The notes beneath the pieces are model-generated. The model ran no database searches, was not told the origin of the DNA, and saw only the letters and a list, made by a program, of their open reading frames with translations. 64,000 nt of DNA from CAITZA01 sp937915285 (GTDB taxonomy: Bacteria; Desulfobacterota; Desulfomonilia; Desulfomonilales; Desulfomonilaceae), in NCBI GenBank assembly GCA_036821825.1, contig DAISIV010000015.1:12863-76862 (forward strand), read 5' to 3'. Position numbers and translations under genes: made by a program. Position 1 is the first letter of the stretch; each line of letters opens with the position of its first letter. Shown in pieces: positions 7,506-15,473 of this stretch.

Positions 7506-8957
7506 ATGGGTTCAACAAGACTAATCGCCTTTATTGGTTTGCTGGCTTTATGCTTGGCCCCTTGCTCTGTTTGTTCCCAGGGGGCGGAGTTAGGAGTAGC
7601 CAAGGACTGGAAGGATATATATGTCCTTCCAACAAACCCAAACCCTCAGAACAACATAAGGGTGACCCTGACTGCTGACAAGACGGTAGCCAAGCCAGGA
7701 GACGATCTGACCTTGACCTTCTCTGCAGACAGGGAATGCTATTTGACTCTGATGGACCTGGGGACATCCGGTCGAATAGTCAGGCTCTGGCCAAATGATT
7801 ACTCTGGAAGAGATAATCGCATAGAAGCGAATGTGAAGCGAAGCTTTCCAGGCCCCGGGGACAATTTCAGATTCAGAATCGGAGGGCCTGACGGAGTTGA
7901 AAGGCTGATTGCTTATGCCACGTCCGAGAAAGGCAGGATCTTATCGGAGCAGGAATTTCAGCAACTCCAGAATACTGGATTCCAGCAATACATTGGTGGC
8001 GCCAAAGACCTTGCGTTCCAATTTCAGAAGGCTGCGGATGCTCTGACTTCAAATATCAATTGGGGAACGGCTCAAGTGAACGTGACCATCGGTTCGGGCT
8101 CTACACCGGGGACAGACACCACTTCCACGGGTAAACTCTTCCTGATGGCTGTCGGAGCGGATACGGGCGGCCTGGCTTTCTGCAAACATGATGTTCAAAG
8201 GATCTCTGACGTACTGAGGATGAAAAGTGGTCTACAGGAATCAAACACTCGATTGCTTTTGGGGGCCGATGCTTCTTATCAGGGGTTCAATTCAGGGATT
8301 CAATGGCTAGCCGCTTCCACACAACCGGAAGACACGGTAATGATTTATTTCAGCGGTCACGGAAGCTCGGTCAAAGACAGACCCCCAATTGATGAGGAGG
8401 ACGGCAAGGACGAACTGATCGTTCTGTACCCTGGAGTGCAGAAAGGCATGAGCACTGAAGCAATGATCCGGCAAAAAATTCTGTTGGTTGATGATGAAAT
8501 CAATGTGCTCATGAAAAAGATTCCTGCGAGAAGAAAGATTCTTGTCGTCGATTCATGCCACAGCGGAACTATCAGCAAGGAATTGGGGCAGGAAGTAGGC
8601 GACCTGGTTTCGAGGTATCAACCGCTAGTTGACCCTGACACGGGCGAGGAAGACTGGAATCTTGGCCAAAAGGCGGTCCCACCCAACTACGGAAATGACA
8701 ATGAAGGTTTGCTCTCCGCATGCCTGGATAACGAATCCTCCTATGAGAGTAAAAGTCTTCAGGGCGGTATCTTTACCTGTTATCTGATCGAGGCGATAAA
8801 AGAGGGGAGTTCCGATCTGGAGAGCGCTTTCATGAAGGCAAAGGCTAATGTGGCGCAATATACCAGGCAGAACAGTAAACCCGGAAAACAAATGAACCAG
8901 ACCCCCTCACTGACTGACCCACATGGCTTGGCAAAGACTTTCAAGTTTATTAGATGA
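7506..8957 (+). CDS. exported DUF4384 protein with C-terminal caspase-like (C14) protease
   Basis: A 483-residue protein. ATG 7506 is supported by AGGAGG at 7491-7496 and a signal peptide (residues 1-25). Residues of about 48-195 are a DUF4384-type beta domain with DRECYLTLMDLGTSGRIVRLW. A Gly/Ser/Thr linker (about 196-208) leads to a caspase domain from about 210 to 480, with catalytic His285 in YFSGHGSSV and Cys351 in VVDSCHSGT. The segment EEDGKDELIVLYPG between them matches the acidic loop common in metacaspase-like enzymes. Domain order is reversed relative to the gene just upstream. The downstream gene begins 20 bp later, so the operon is tight here. Confidence 0.85.
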   Translation: MGSTRLIAFIGLLALCLAPCSVCSQGAELGVAKDWKDIYVLPTNPNPQNNIRVTLTADKTVAKPGDDLTLTFSADRECYLTLMDLGTSGRIVRLWPNDYSGRDNRIEANVKRSFPGPGDNFRFRIGGPDGVERLIAYATSEKGRILSEQEFQQLQNTGFQQYIGGAKDLAFQFQKAADALTSNINWGTAQVNVTIGSGSTPGTDTTSTGKLFLMAVGADTGGLAFCKHDVQRISDVLRMKSGLQESNTRLLLGADASYQGFNSGIQWLAASTQPEDTVMIYFSGHGSSVKDRPPIDEEDGKDELIVLYPGVQKGMSTEAMIRQKILLVDDEINVLMKKIPARRKILVVDSCHSGTISKELGQEVGDLVSRYQPLVDPDTGEEDWNLGQKAVPPNYGNDNEGLLSACLDNESSYESKSLQGGIFTCYLIEAIKEGSSDLESAFMKAKANVAQYTRQNSKPGKQMNQTPSLTDPHGLAKTFKFIR

Positions 8958-8976
8958 TGAGAAAGGAGCAAATAAA

Positions 8977-10587
8977 ATGACCATCCTAAAAAGAATAATA
9001 ATGCCTTTTCTGGTCGCATTGATTGTCGGCAGCACTGGTCTGGAACTCCCCGCCTTTGCCGCCCCGAGCCAGAAGGACATCGTAGCACAGGCAGAGGCCA
9101 TTCAAAATCCGGCATCAGACCTGAAGATAGAAATATGGCCTGAAAGGAATGACAAAAAATACAACGTCGGTGAATTGGTCACCCTTATGTTCAAAGCCAA
9201 CAAGGACTGTTACGTCAACATCATAGACATTGGAACAAGCGGCAAAGTCAAAATCATATTTCCGAATCAGTGGCATAAATCCAACAAGATTGAAATGGGC
9301 AAGACCTACCGTCTCCCACAGGAGGATTCAAAGTTTGTCTTCAAGGTTAATCCTCCTGCAGGTGAGAATTACGTCAAGGCGATTGCCACACTCAACAAAC
9401 TGGAACTGGTAAAGCCGGAATACCTGGAATCAGGCGGCGCATTCGTTGAGATCAAGGACCCGGAGCACGCAATTAGGGATATCGGAGTGGAACTAGGCAA
9501 AATAGGTGGCAAGCAATGGGCTGAGGCGGATACCAAAATAATCATTTCAGAATCTGCGTCTGTCGCCACAGAGCCTTTGAAACCAGTCTCTGATGACAAA
9601 CCTCTGGTACCGGAAAAACCCGGGGCAGCGGTTCAAACCGGCGCAAAGACCGCCAAGGATATTGTTGCCGTTGCCGCAGCCATAGAAAATCCAAAACAGG
9701 AATTTGGTGTCAAACTTTCGATAGTTGATGGCAAAACATCTTTCGCTGTAGGTGAGGAAATCAGGTTCAGTTTTTCGGCAGAGAGAGACTGCTACGTCAC
9801 ACTTCTGGATATAGGGACCAGTGGCAAGGTTCATAAGCTATTCCCGAACAAATGGCATGAATCCAACAAGGTTGAAAAGGACAAGGTTTACCGCATTCCG
9901 CCAGACGCTTCCAATTTCATTTTCAGGATCGAGGGTCCGGTGGGCAGGGAATATGTTAAAGCCATCGCTACGCTCAAGCCTATTGAAAAACTTGAAGGAG
10001 CCGTAGCAGTCTCAAAAGGCGCTTTTAGCGAGATCAAGAATGCAGACGCCGTATTAAAGGATATAGGGACGGAACTGGCTCAACAAGACGTAAAAAACTG
10101 GTCTGAATCAACAATTTCTTTCGACATCACGGACAACAAAACAACCTCCGACAAACCGATGTCACTGAAATTGTGGAGTGATAAGAAGGTCTACAGTCCG
10201 GGAGAAAAAATCGTTTTTCATTTCGAGTCGGACCGTGACTGCAACCTTACTCTAATAGACATCGGCACAAGTGGAATTGTAAAAGAGATCTTTCCGAACA
10301 AATATCAAACAGACAATTTTATCAAGGCTAATACCAGGTATGAGATTCCCAAAGGAATCAGTCCTGATTTTGCTTACAGAGTGGAATCTCCAGCCGGGAT
10401 CAATACCATAAAGGCCATTTGCACAACCAGGAGCGCTCCAGCGGTCACCACGTCCGCATCCTTTGACAAGGAAGACTTCCCATCATTGGGAAACAAGGAT
10501 CAGGTCTTAAAGGACATATCGGTTCAGCTCAATAAAATTGGACAGAATGGCTACTCTCAGGTGGATTACACAATAGAGATCAAGTAG
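8977..10587 (+). CDS. exported protein with three tandem DUF4384 domains
   Basis: A 536-residue protein. Start at ATG 8977 with GAAAGGAG about 8 bases upstream, opening a signal peptide that ends near AFAAPS. Three homologous units of about 140-190 residues follow, each carrying DC-(Y/N)-x-x-L/I-x-DIGTSG, then a FPNxW/Y segment and a YRIP-like strand. The Asp-Cys of the motif falls near residues 77, 271 and 421. Each unit ends with a helix of the type DxGxELxxI. The repeats are diverged, so the duplication is old. The domain's biochemical role is unknown. It is often found with caspase-like or kinase domains, which fits the neighbours. Confidence 0.82.
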   Translation: MTILKRIIMPFLVALIVGSTGLELPAFAAPSQKDIVAQAEAIQNPASDLKIEIWPERNDKKYNVGELVTLMFKANKDCYVNIIDIGTSGKVKIIFPNQWHKSNKIEMGKTYRLPQEDSKFVFKVNPPAGENYVKAIATLNKLELVKPEYLESGGAFVEIKDPEHAIRDIGVELGKIGGKQWAEADTKIIISESASVATEPLKPVSDDKPLVPEKPGAAVQTGAKTAKDIVAVAAAIENPKQEFGVKLSIVDGKTSFAVGEEIRFSFSAERDCYVTLLDIGTSGKVHKLFPNKWHESNKVEKDKVYRIPPDASNFIFRIEGPVGREYVKAIATLKPIEKLEGAVAVSKGAFSEIKNADAVLKDIGTELAQQDVKNWSESTISFDITDNKTTSDKPMSLKLWSDKKVYSPGEKIVFHFESDRDCNLTLIDIGTSGIVKEIFPNKYQTDNFIKANTRYEIPKGISPDFAYRVESPAGINTIKAICTTRSAPAVTTSASFDKEDFPSLGNKDQVLKDISVQLNKIGQNGYSQVDYTIEIK

Positions 10588-10609
10588 CTGAAGGGGAGGT
10601 CTATCTACC

Positions 10610-11230
10610 ATGAGGAATAACATTATTCTCAAACTGATTCTGGTCTTGGCCTTAATTTTAGGGACTGGAGTCTTCGGTTTGTGCGAGACCGAGGAAGAAT
10701 ACTCAAGACAACTGGCGGAAGAGGAATCATCCGTAATGATCCCAAAGGGTCTTATCAATAAACCCCGCGGAGATTTGATCCCCAAGGACGTCATCATAGA
10801 ACAGTTGACTCAACCCCAACCTCCGGGCCAGGCGGCGTCCATAAGTTTTTCGAGTGAACTAATACTGTTCGATTTTGGTTCAGCGAGATTAAGGGAAAGC
10901 TGCTACCCGCAGCTCACCCAGATCGTTCTGGCCATAAATGACCCAAAACTTTCTGCTATCCCTTATTTTTACGTTGATGGACACACCTGTTCAATCGGTT
11001 CTGATGAAAACAACTGTCGTCTCTCCTGGCGCAGGGCGGAGAGTGTCACAAACTTCCTGACCAGCGCCGGGGCGCCGGCGCACAAACTTGTTGCACGAGG
11101 ATTTGGAGAACACAGTCCTATTGCTTCAAATGAGGACGAATCAGGTCGTAGGACCAACCGGCGTGTAGTCCTGAAGAGTGGCGCTGTGACCGTCGCCGAA
11201 GACCAATATAGGCAGTGTCCACGGAAATAA
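10610..11230 (+). CDS. exported OmpA-family peptidoglycan-binding protein
   Basis: A 206-residue protein with a signal peptide (MRNNIILKLILVLALILGTG, cleavage near residue 25). Residues of about 80-190 are an OmpA C-terminal domain: ILFDFGSARL, YFYVDGHTCSIGSDENN, LSWRRAESVTNFL, ARGFGEHSPIASN and RRTNRRVVL. There is no outer-membrane beta-barrel, so it is probably a periplasmic, cell-wall-binding protein. It begins 22 bp after the triple DUF4384 gene and is the second OmpA protein of the operon. Confidence 0.85.
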   Translation: MRNNIILKLILVLALILGTGVFGLCETEEEYSRQLAEEESSVMIPKGLINKPRGDLIPKDVIIEQLTQPQPPGQAASISFSSELILFDFGSARLRESCYPQLTQIVLAINDPKLSAIPYFYVDGHTCSIGSDENNCRLSWRRAESVTNFLTSAGAPAHKLVARGFGEHSPIASNEDESGRRTNRRVVLKSGAVTVAEDQYRQCPRK

Positions 11231-11304
11231 CGAGAATAGATCCGGACTCTCGCACAAAATATCCAGGATAAACCGGCGCATTGGGCGTCACTGGAGGCTG
11301 AAAA

Positions 11305-12027
11305 ATGAAGAAGAAGGCGCTTGGTTGTCTTTTATTAGGGCTGATTAGCATGGGCATGTGTTTATCTGCGCCACAGGCCAATGCCTACTCCCTCGAAGAG
11401 CTTTTGAGTGTATCTGAACAGATTCAGAATAACTCCCCTGGCATACGCTTTGAGTTAAGGACTGACAAATCGACCTACTCGGTAGGCGATCCTGTAGTTT
11501 TCAACTTCAAAGCCGACAAAGACTGCTACCTGGTTCTGATCGACATTGGAACTAGCGGCAGAACAATCATTCTTTTCCCCAACAGGTGGCATCCAGACAA
11601 CAGGATAGAACAGGGAAAGATCTATCGAATTCCTCCCAGTGGCAGCGAGTATGGGTACCGGGTCGAAGGACCTGCAGGGGTGGAGAGAGTGAAAGCTATC
11701 GCCAGCCTGGACCCGGCTCTTTCGAGGATCCAATCCCTTCAGGGCGAACTCAGGATCCCGCCTCAAGCCCCTCCAACAAACGTTCAGGCGGTTGCAGTGG
11801 CCCAGGTATTCGTCACTATTCGTGATCCTCTAACCGTCATGAAAGACATTGGAGTCGAATTTTCAAAGATTGATCCCAGCAAATGGGCCACCGCTACCTT
11901 GAAGTTCAATGTCACAGGAACAGGACCGGCGTCCTCATCTATCCCGGGAAGTGGAGCTGCTGCTGCGGCTGCAGCTACTGTAAACATTCAGGTTCCACGT
12001 GAAGCTGGCGAGGCTGCCCAGAAATAA
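11305..12027 (+). CDS. exported single DUF4384-domain protein
   Basis: A 240-residue protein with a signal peptide ending near PQANAYS. Residues of about 45-145 are one DUF4384 unit with DKDCYLVLIDIGTSGRTII, FPNRWHPDNRIEQ and IYRIPP, very close to the repeats of the triple-domain gene upstream, so they are recent relatives. The C-terminal 45 residues are low complexity (Ala/Ser/Gly), including a run of eight alanines. It closes the operon. A hairpin with a T-run follows at 12050-12118. Confidence 0.82.
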   Translation: MKKKALGCLLLGLISMGMCLSAPQANAYSLEELLSVSEQIQNNSPGIRFELRTDKSTYSVGDPVVFNFKADKDCYLVLIDIGTSGRTIILFPNRWHPDNRIEQGKIYRIPPSGSEYGYRVEGPAGVERVKAIASLDPALSRIQSLQGELRIPPQAPPTNVQAVAVAQVFVTIRDPLTVMKDIGVEFSKIDPSKWATATLKFNVTGTGPASSSIPGSGAAAAAAATVNIQVPREAGEAAQK

Positions 12028-12049
12028 CAAAATTTCTTTAGAATCTCTC

Positions 12050-12118
12050 AAACATGGCGTACTGCCCTTTCATCGGTCTTGAAAAGTCGACAAGGGACAA
12101 GGCGCCATTTGTTTTTTT
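12050..12118 (+). terminator. likely terminator of the caspase/DUF4384 operon
   Basis: ATGGCG (12054-12059) pairs with CGCCAT (12103-12108), and an inner CCCTT/AAGGG pair extends the structure. A run of seven T follows at 12112-12118. The long loop makes the assignment tentative. Confidence 0.45.
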
Positions 12119-12340
12119 AAATGATTTGAGTTCTTTCCTCTAGCCAGGATATGTTACGCCAGAACCTTGGTGAAGCGCTTTACTTGTCCAGTTCTCGAAT
12201 GCTCTCGGTCAATTGGTGTGAAAGCGACATCCCAGTGACCTCAAATCTGACAGTTAAAGACATCTGGGACCTGACCGTTTATTTCCAGGACTATATTCTT
12301 CAGATTCCTGTCAGGTTCAGGTCAGCTCTTCGAATACTTC

Positions 12341-12365
12341 TATAAAAGGCTGATTGGCCTTTATA
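12341..12365. promoter_or_regulatory. hairpin upstream of the silk-like gene
   Basis: TATAAAAGGC and GCCTTTATA form an almost perfect stem with a one-base bulge, ending about 30 bp before the ATG at 12397. There is no T-run. It may be a leader hairpin or an operator. Confidence 0.35.
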
Positions 12366-12396
12366 GATCGAGCAGTAACAGACAAGGAGTCGAGTA

Positions 12397-12699
12397 ATGA
12401 AAAAAGTTATCGCCATCATCTGCATGCTAATCATCACAGTCTCAACCTTATTCACGGCGTCTGAAGCTATTGCTTCGGCATCGGCTGCTGCGGCTGCCGC
12501 CGGTGGAGGAGGGGCTTCTGCTGCAGCCGCTTCTGCGGGCTATGGTAGCGCTTCTGCAGCCGCCGCCGCATCTGGATCAGGATACTATGGAGGAGGGTCC
12601 TCAGCGGCCGCCGCATCGGCTGGAAGGGCTTCCGCTGCTGCCAGCGCCGCATCATCAGGATATAGATACAGGCCATCATGTAGCCCTTGCTGGCGCTAG
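12397..12699 (+). CDS. Ala/Gly/Ser-rich exported silk-like protein
   Basis: A 100-residue protein. The signal peptide (MKKVIAIICMLIITVSTLFT, cleavage near SEAIA) leaves a mature chain of about 74 residues dominated by Ala, Gly and Ser. Poly-Ala blocks of four to six alternate with GGGG, GYGS and SGYYGGG spacers, and the end carries Tyr/Arg and a CSPC pair. This block pattern resembles structural silk-like polymers rather than an enzyme. An AAGGAG Shine-Dalgarno lies upstream. Low complexity makes homology assignment unsafe. The signal peptide, the start context and the single-frame composition argue it is a true gene. Confidence 0.7.
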   Translation: MKKVIAIICMLIITVSTLFTASEAIASASAAAAAAGGGGASAAAASAGYGSASAAAAASGSGYYGGGSSAAAASAGRASAAASAASSGYRYRPSCSPCWR

Positions 12700-12787
12700 T
12701 CATGCAGAGATGATTGCGCTTCAGGTGGACTCATCCTGAGGCGCCCGATTAATAACTGATTGGCGCAAGAACGGAGAGGACAAGCTA

Positions 12788-13330
12788 ATGAAACTATTGA
12801 TTGGCGCTATAGCATGCGCCTGCATTTCAGTAAGCGCCCAATTTGCAGTGGCCAACGATATTCAGGTAGGTGGGAACTGTATCAAAGCCATAGTGGCTTC
12901 AGGGCCTAACACTGCTGTGGCTGTGGCGACAGGCGCAAAATCTGCGGTAGCAATAAGCGGAGGGGTCCCTGGAAACTATTTCCGGACAAAACATAGCGTT
13001 ACTGACATATCAAGGGCAAAGGAAAAAGAATCAGTAGAGGAGAAAAACGGGATAGCTGCCAAGCCTTCAGATAATTCTAAAATCAGGGGCAAAGTGGCTG
13101 TCGCAACAATGATAGCGCCTGATTCAAATTCGATAGTCACAAGGTCGCTCGGCGCAAACTCAGGCGCCATTGCTGCGGTCAGTGACGGAGGTTTCATAGG
13201 AGTTTCCAGCATGGCCGGTAAAAGGCCTCAAATCTATACGAGCAGCGAGGAAATGTTTAGGGATATCAATACAGACTTGACCCCTGAACTAGGGTTTGTC
13301 AAGAAATTCCTGGACCTTTTCGGTCTCTGA
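12788..13330 (+). CDS. exported protein of unknown function
   Basis: A 180-residue protein with a clear signal peptide (MKLLIGAIACACISVSAQFA, cleavage near AVAND). The mature part starts with an Ala/Val/Gly-rich segment (AVAVATGAKSAVAISGG), a charged stretch around residues 75-100, and then a similar segment (KVAVATMIAPDSNS) before a hydrophobic C-terminus. The two AVAT-type segments may be diverged repeats. It starts 88 bp after the silk-like gene with GGAGAGGAC upstream, so the two are likely co-transcribed. I recognise no family. Confidence 0.65.
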   Translation: MKLLIGAIACACISVSAQFAVANDIQVGGNCIKAIVASGPNTAVAVATGAKSAVAISGGVPGNYFRTKHSVTDISRAKEKESVEEKNGIAAKPSDNSKIRGKVAVATMIAPDSNSIVTRSLGANSGAIAAVSDGGFIGVSSMAGKRPQIYTSSEEMFRDINTDLTPELGFVKKFLDLFGL

Positions 13331-13376
13331 TGCTTTTCGGTGTGTCTTTCAACAAACATGTTGTTGTCTTATTGGA

Positions 13377-13408
13377 ATGGATCGGCCTCCGCCTTTTGGC
13401 CGGTCCAT
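13377..13408 (+). terminator. strong stem-loop after the exported-protein pair, possible terminator
   Basis: ATGGATCGGCC (13377-13387) pairs with GGCCGGTCCAT (13398-13408) with one G-U wobble and a 10-base loop, 47 bp after the stop codon at 13330. No T-run follows, so intrinsic termination is uncertain. Confidence 0.4.
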
Positions 13409-13589
13409 CAGATGAATCATCAGGTATCTTGTTGAGAAGGTGGACGCCCAACTAAACAGCGAGTCAATTTAACGTAAAATGCCACAAAATCTTGATCAGA
13501 CGCATTCCAGTGAATATTTGTTCCAAATTGCGCAAAGGCTTGGTAAATTGTGAGCCTGTAATTACCTGGGTTTGGCATGAGGAACATCG

Positions 13590-14198
13590 ATGAGAGACGG
13601 AAACGTTGATCATGATCGGGATTTGGTTGCAAATTGCTTATCTGGATCTCAAGACGCCTGGAACGAATTTTACAGAAGATTTTCCGGTCTTATAAGGACA
13701 GTGGTGGTCAGAAAACTTGCCACACATAAAAGCGGTCACGAAGATTTATGTCAGGACGTGTTTGTATCAATGGTGTCAGCGCTCAAAACATATGATTTTG
13801 CGCATCCTCTTTCCAAATTCGTTTGCGTAGTAGCAGAACGGGTTTGCATCGACAACTTCCGTTTTGTTAGCGCAGCAAAGAGATCCGGCGACACTCAGTC
13901 GATAGAAAATGAAAACCTGGATTCTGATCACAACTCCAGTCTCGTAGACAGGTCAATGCTTCAGGACGACTTGTTCTGCAATGCCGAGCTGAAACAATAC
14001 CTCAAGCTGGCGTTCAGGAAACTAGCTGAGAAATGCAGAAAACTGATCAGCCTAAGGTATGAGCAGGAACTCCAGTTCAGGGAAATAGCCGTGATCATGG
14101 GATCGAATGAAAACACAGTGACGGTTCAAACAAAGAGGTGCATTGACGAACTCAGGGCCCGGTACGCCGAAGTTCAGCAGAAAGGGGCCGTCAAATGA
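13590..14198 (+). CDS. ECF-type RNA polymerase sigma factor
   Basis: A 202-residue sigma-70-family factor of the ECF type. Region 2 spans about residues 10-90 (GSQDAWNEFYRRFSGLI, then HEDLCQDVFVSMVSAL and VAERVCIDNFR). Region 4 spans about 135-195, with the helix-turn-helix LQFREIAVIMGSNENTVTVQ. There is no extended C-terminal domain. Its stop overlaps the start of the anti-sigma gene by four bases (ATGA), so they are translationally coupled. It lies directly downstream of the exported caspase/DUF4384 and silk-like genes, which are reasonable candidate targets. I found no clear shared promoter motif to prove that. Confidence 0.88.
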   Translation: MRDGNVDHDRDLVANCLSGSQDAWNEFYRRFSGLIRTVVVRKLATHKSGHEDLCQDVFVSMVSALKTYDFAHPLSKFVCVVAERVCIDNFRFVSAAKRSGDTQSIENENLDSDHNSSLVDRSMLQDDLFCNAELKQYLKLAFRKLAEKCRKLISLRYEQELQFREIAVIMGSNENTVTVQTKRCIDELRARYAEVQQKGAVK

Positions 14199-15310
14199 CT
14201 CAAGATGACAATAATATCGACCATCCAACGGACTTGCTGTTGTCATTCATGGATGACACACTTGCTGTCGATGAGAAAAAAAAGGTCGCTAATCATCTTC
14301 AGGCATGTGATTCGTGTCGGACCGAAATGTCCGTTTTGAGGAATATAACTAAAGTATTAAAAGACAACAAGGCGCTTTTCTGTCCGGAACCCTGGGAACT
14401 TTTTGATTATGTGAAATCTGGTTCTGATCCTAAATCAAGGCTCAGGGATCATCTGTCTTCTTGTGAACTTTGCAGAAACGAGGTTGACACTCTTAGAACC
14501 AGAGCCTTGAGCGACTCAATGCCGGACCAGACCTGGAACAACATTGTCATGGCCCTGCCCAGGCAAGGAACCAGGAAAGATGACCAGGAAACCAAATCCA
14601 TTAGTCTCCTTAACTGGTTATATTCCTTTCTCAAAGTCCCTGCATTGGCAACTGCTGCGCTAGCTACCGTGATTTTCGCTTTCCTGTTATATCCCACAGG
14701 AAAGCCTGAATTCATTGCCACTCTCAGTTCTGAGGGCTGGGACGCTCCTTCCAAGAGGCTAAAGTTGATGTCTCCGGAAACCGATGTGGCGCTTATTCCC
14801 AAAGGTCTTCCGTTCAAGGGCAAACAGGCGCCGCAGTCCTCCGGGGATTCATCCAAACGGGCCGCTGATTCCGGTCCTGCGCCATCAGCCAAATCGTCAA
14901 AGGTGAGTTCTGAAAATAGCCAGACCTTGCCAAAAGTAGTTGTTGTCTTAATGCTGGACGAAAATTCAGTCCGTTTCAGCACGGAGCAGATAGATTCGCT
15001 TTATAGGCACCTTAAGCCGAATGAACTCATGAGAAGCAACTTCGAATTCATACCCCCACGGGTCGTTCTTGAGACTTTCGGCAAAAAGGGCGTCAGGACC
15101 AACCAGACTAATGAACTGCTGGAACTCATGAAGACCCGACTAAATGCAGATCGGGTCCTACTGGTATCCCTCACGGAGAAAAAACAGGCCTTTGAGATCA
15201 AGAGTGAACTTTTCGATGTTCACAATGGTCAGCTACTGAAACAAACGACTGAAACCGGAATCCCGTCTGGAGAACTCCCTGAACGGCTTTCCGGACTCTC
15301 TCGATTCTAG
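14195..15310 (+). CDS. membrane anti-sigma factor with two zinc-binding HxxxCxxC motifs
   Basis: A 371-residue protein. The cytoplasmic N-terminus has two anti-sigma zinc-finger motifs, His34-Cys38-Cys41 (HLQACDSC) and His86-Cys90-Cys93 (HLSSCELC). A single membrane helix spans about 148-166 (VPALATAALATVIFAFLLY). A Ser/Lys/Pro-rich linker (about 205-240) leads to a periplasmic C-terminal domain of about 130 residues that I do not recognise. The arrangement is that of an anti-sigma factor that holds the co-encoded ECF factor at the membrane until an envelope signal arrives. The doubled zinc motif is unusual. Confidence 0.82.
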   Translation: MTQDDNNIDHPTDLLLSFMDDTLAVDEKKKVANHLQACDSCRTEMSVLRNITKVLKDNKALFCPEPWELFDYVKSGSDPKSRLRDHLSSCELCRNEVDTLRTRALSDSMPDQTWNNIVMALPRQGTRKDDQETKSISLLNWLYSFLKVPALATAALATVIFAFLLYPTGKPEFIATLSSEGWDAPSKRLKLMSPETDVALIPKGLPFKGKQAPQSSGDSSKRAADSGPAPSAKSSKVSSENSQTLPKVVVVLMLDENSVRFSTEQIDSLYRHLKPNELMRSNFEFIPPRVVLETFGKKGVRTNQTNELLELMKTRLNADRVLLVSLTEKKQAFEIKSELFDVHNGQLLKQTTETGIPSGELPERLSGLSRF

Positions 15311-15316
15311 TCAAAC

Positions 15317-15380
15317 AACATTACCTTCCACCGTTTCGAAGAACTCGCTGAGGCCTGAGAAAACGGTGGGGGAAAATGTT
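15317..15380 (+). terminator. long hairpin after the sigma/anti-sigma operon
   Basis: The arms 15317-15336 (ending CCACCGTTT) and 15361-15380 (starting AAACGGTGG) pair over about 20 bases with a few mismatches, starting 7 bases after the stop codon. No strong T-run follows on the plus strand, so its terminator role is likely but not certain. Confidence 0.5.
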
Positions 15381-15473
15381 TGAGCTATTGTGGGCATGAT
15401 TTATGAGGTGGCATAATTCGTCCATTCTCATTCTGACAAGTAAAAATCCATATTGAATGGCAGGGCTTGAAAC

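Larger units (their letters stand above)
12028..12396. other. 369-bp intergenic region
   Basis: It holds a terminator-like structure for the upstream operon (12050-12118) and, just before the next gene, a hairpin at 12341-12365. No supported gene. The plus-strand open frame at 12151-12345 has no ribosome site and no recognisable product. A promoter for the silk-like gene is expected here. Confidence 0.45.

Noticed and set aside
12467..12739. Alternative frames over the silk-like gene, both strands
   Set aside because: They arise from GC-rich Ala codons. Only the frame starting at 12397 has a signal peptide and a ribosome site.
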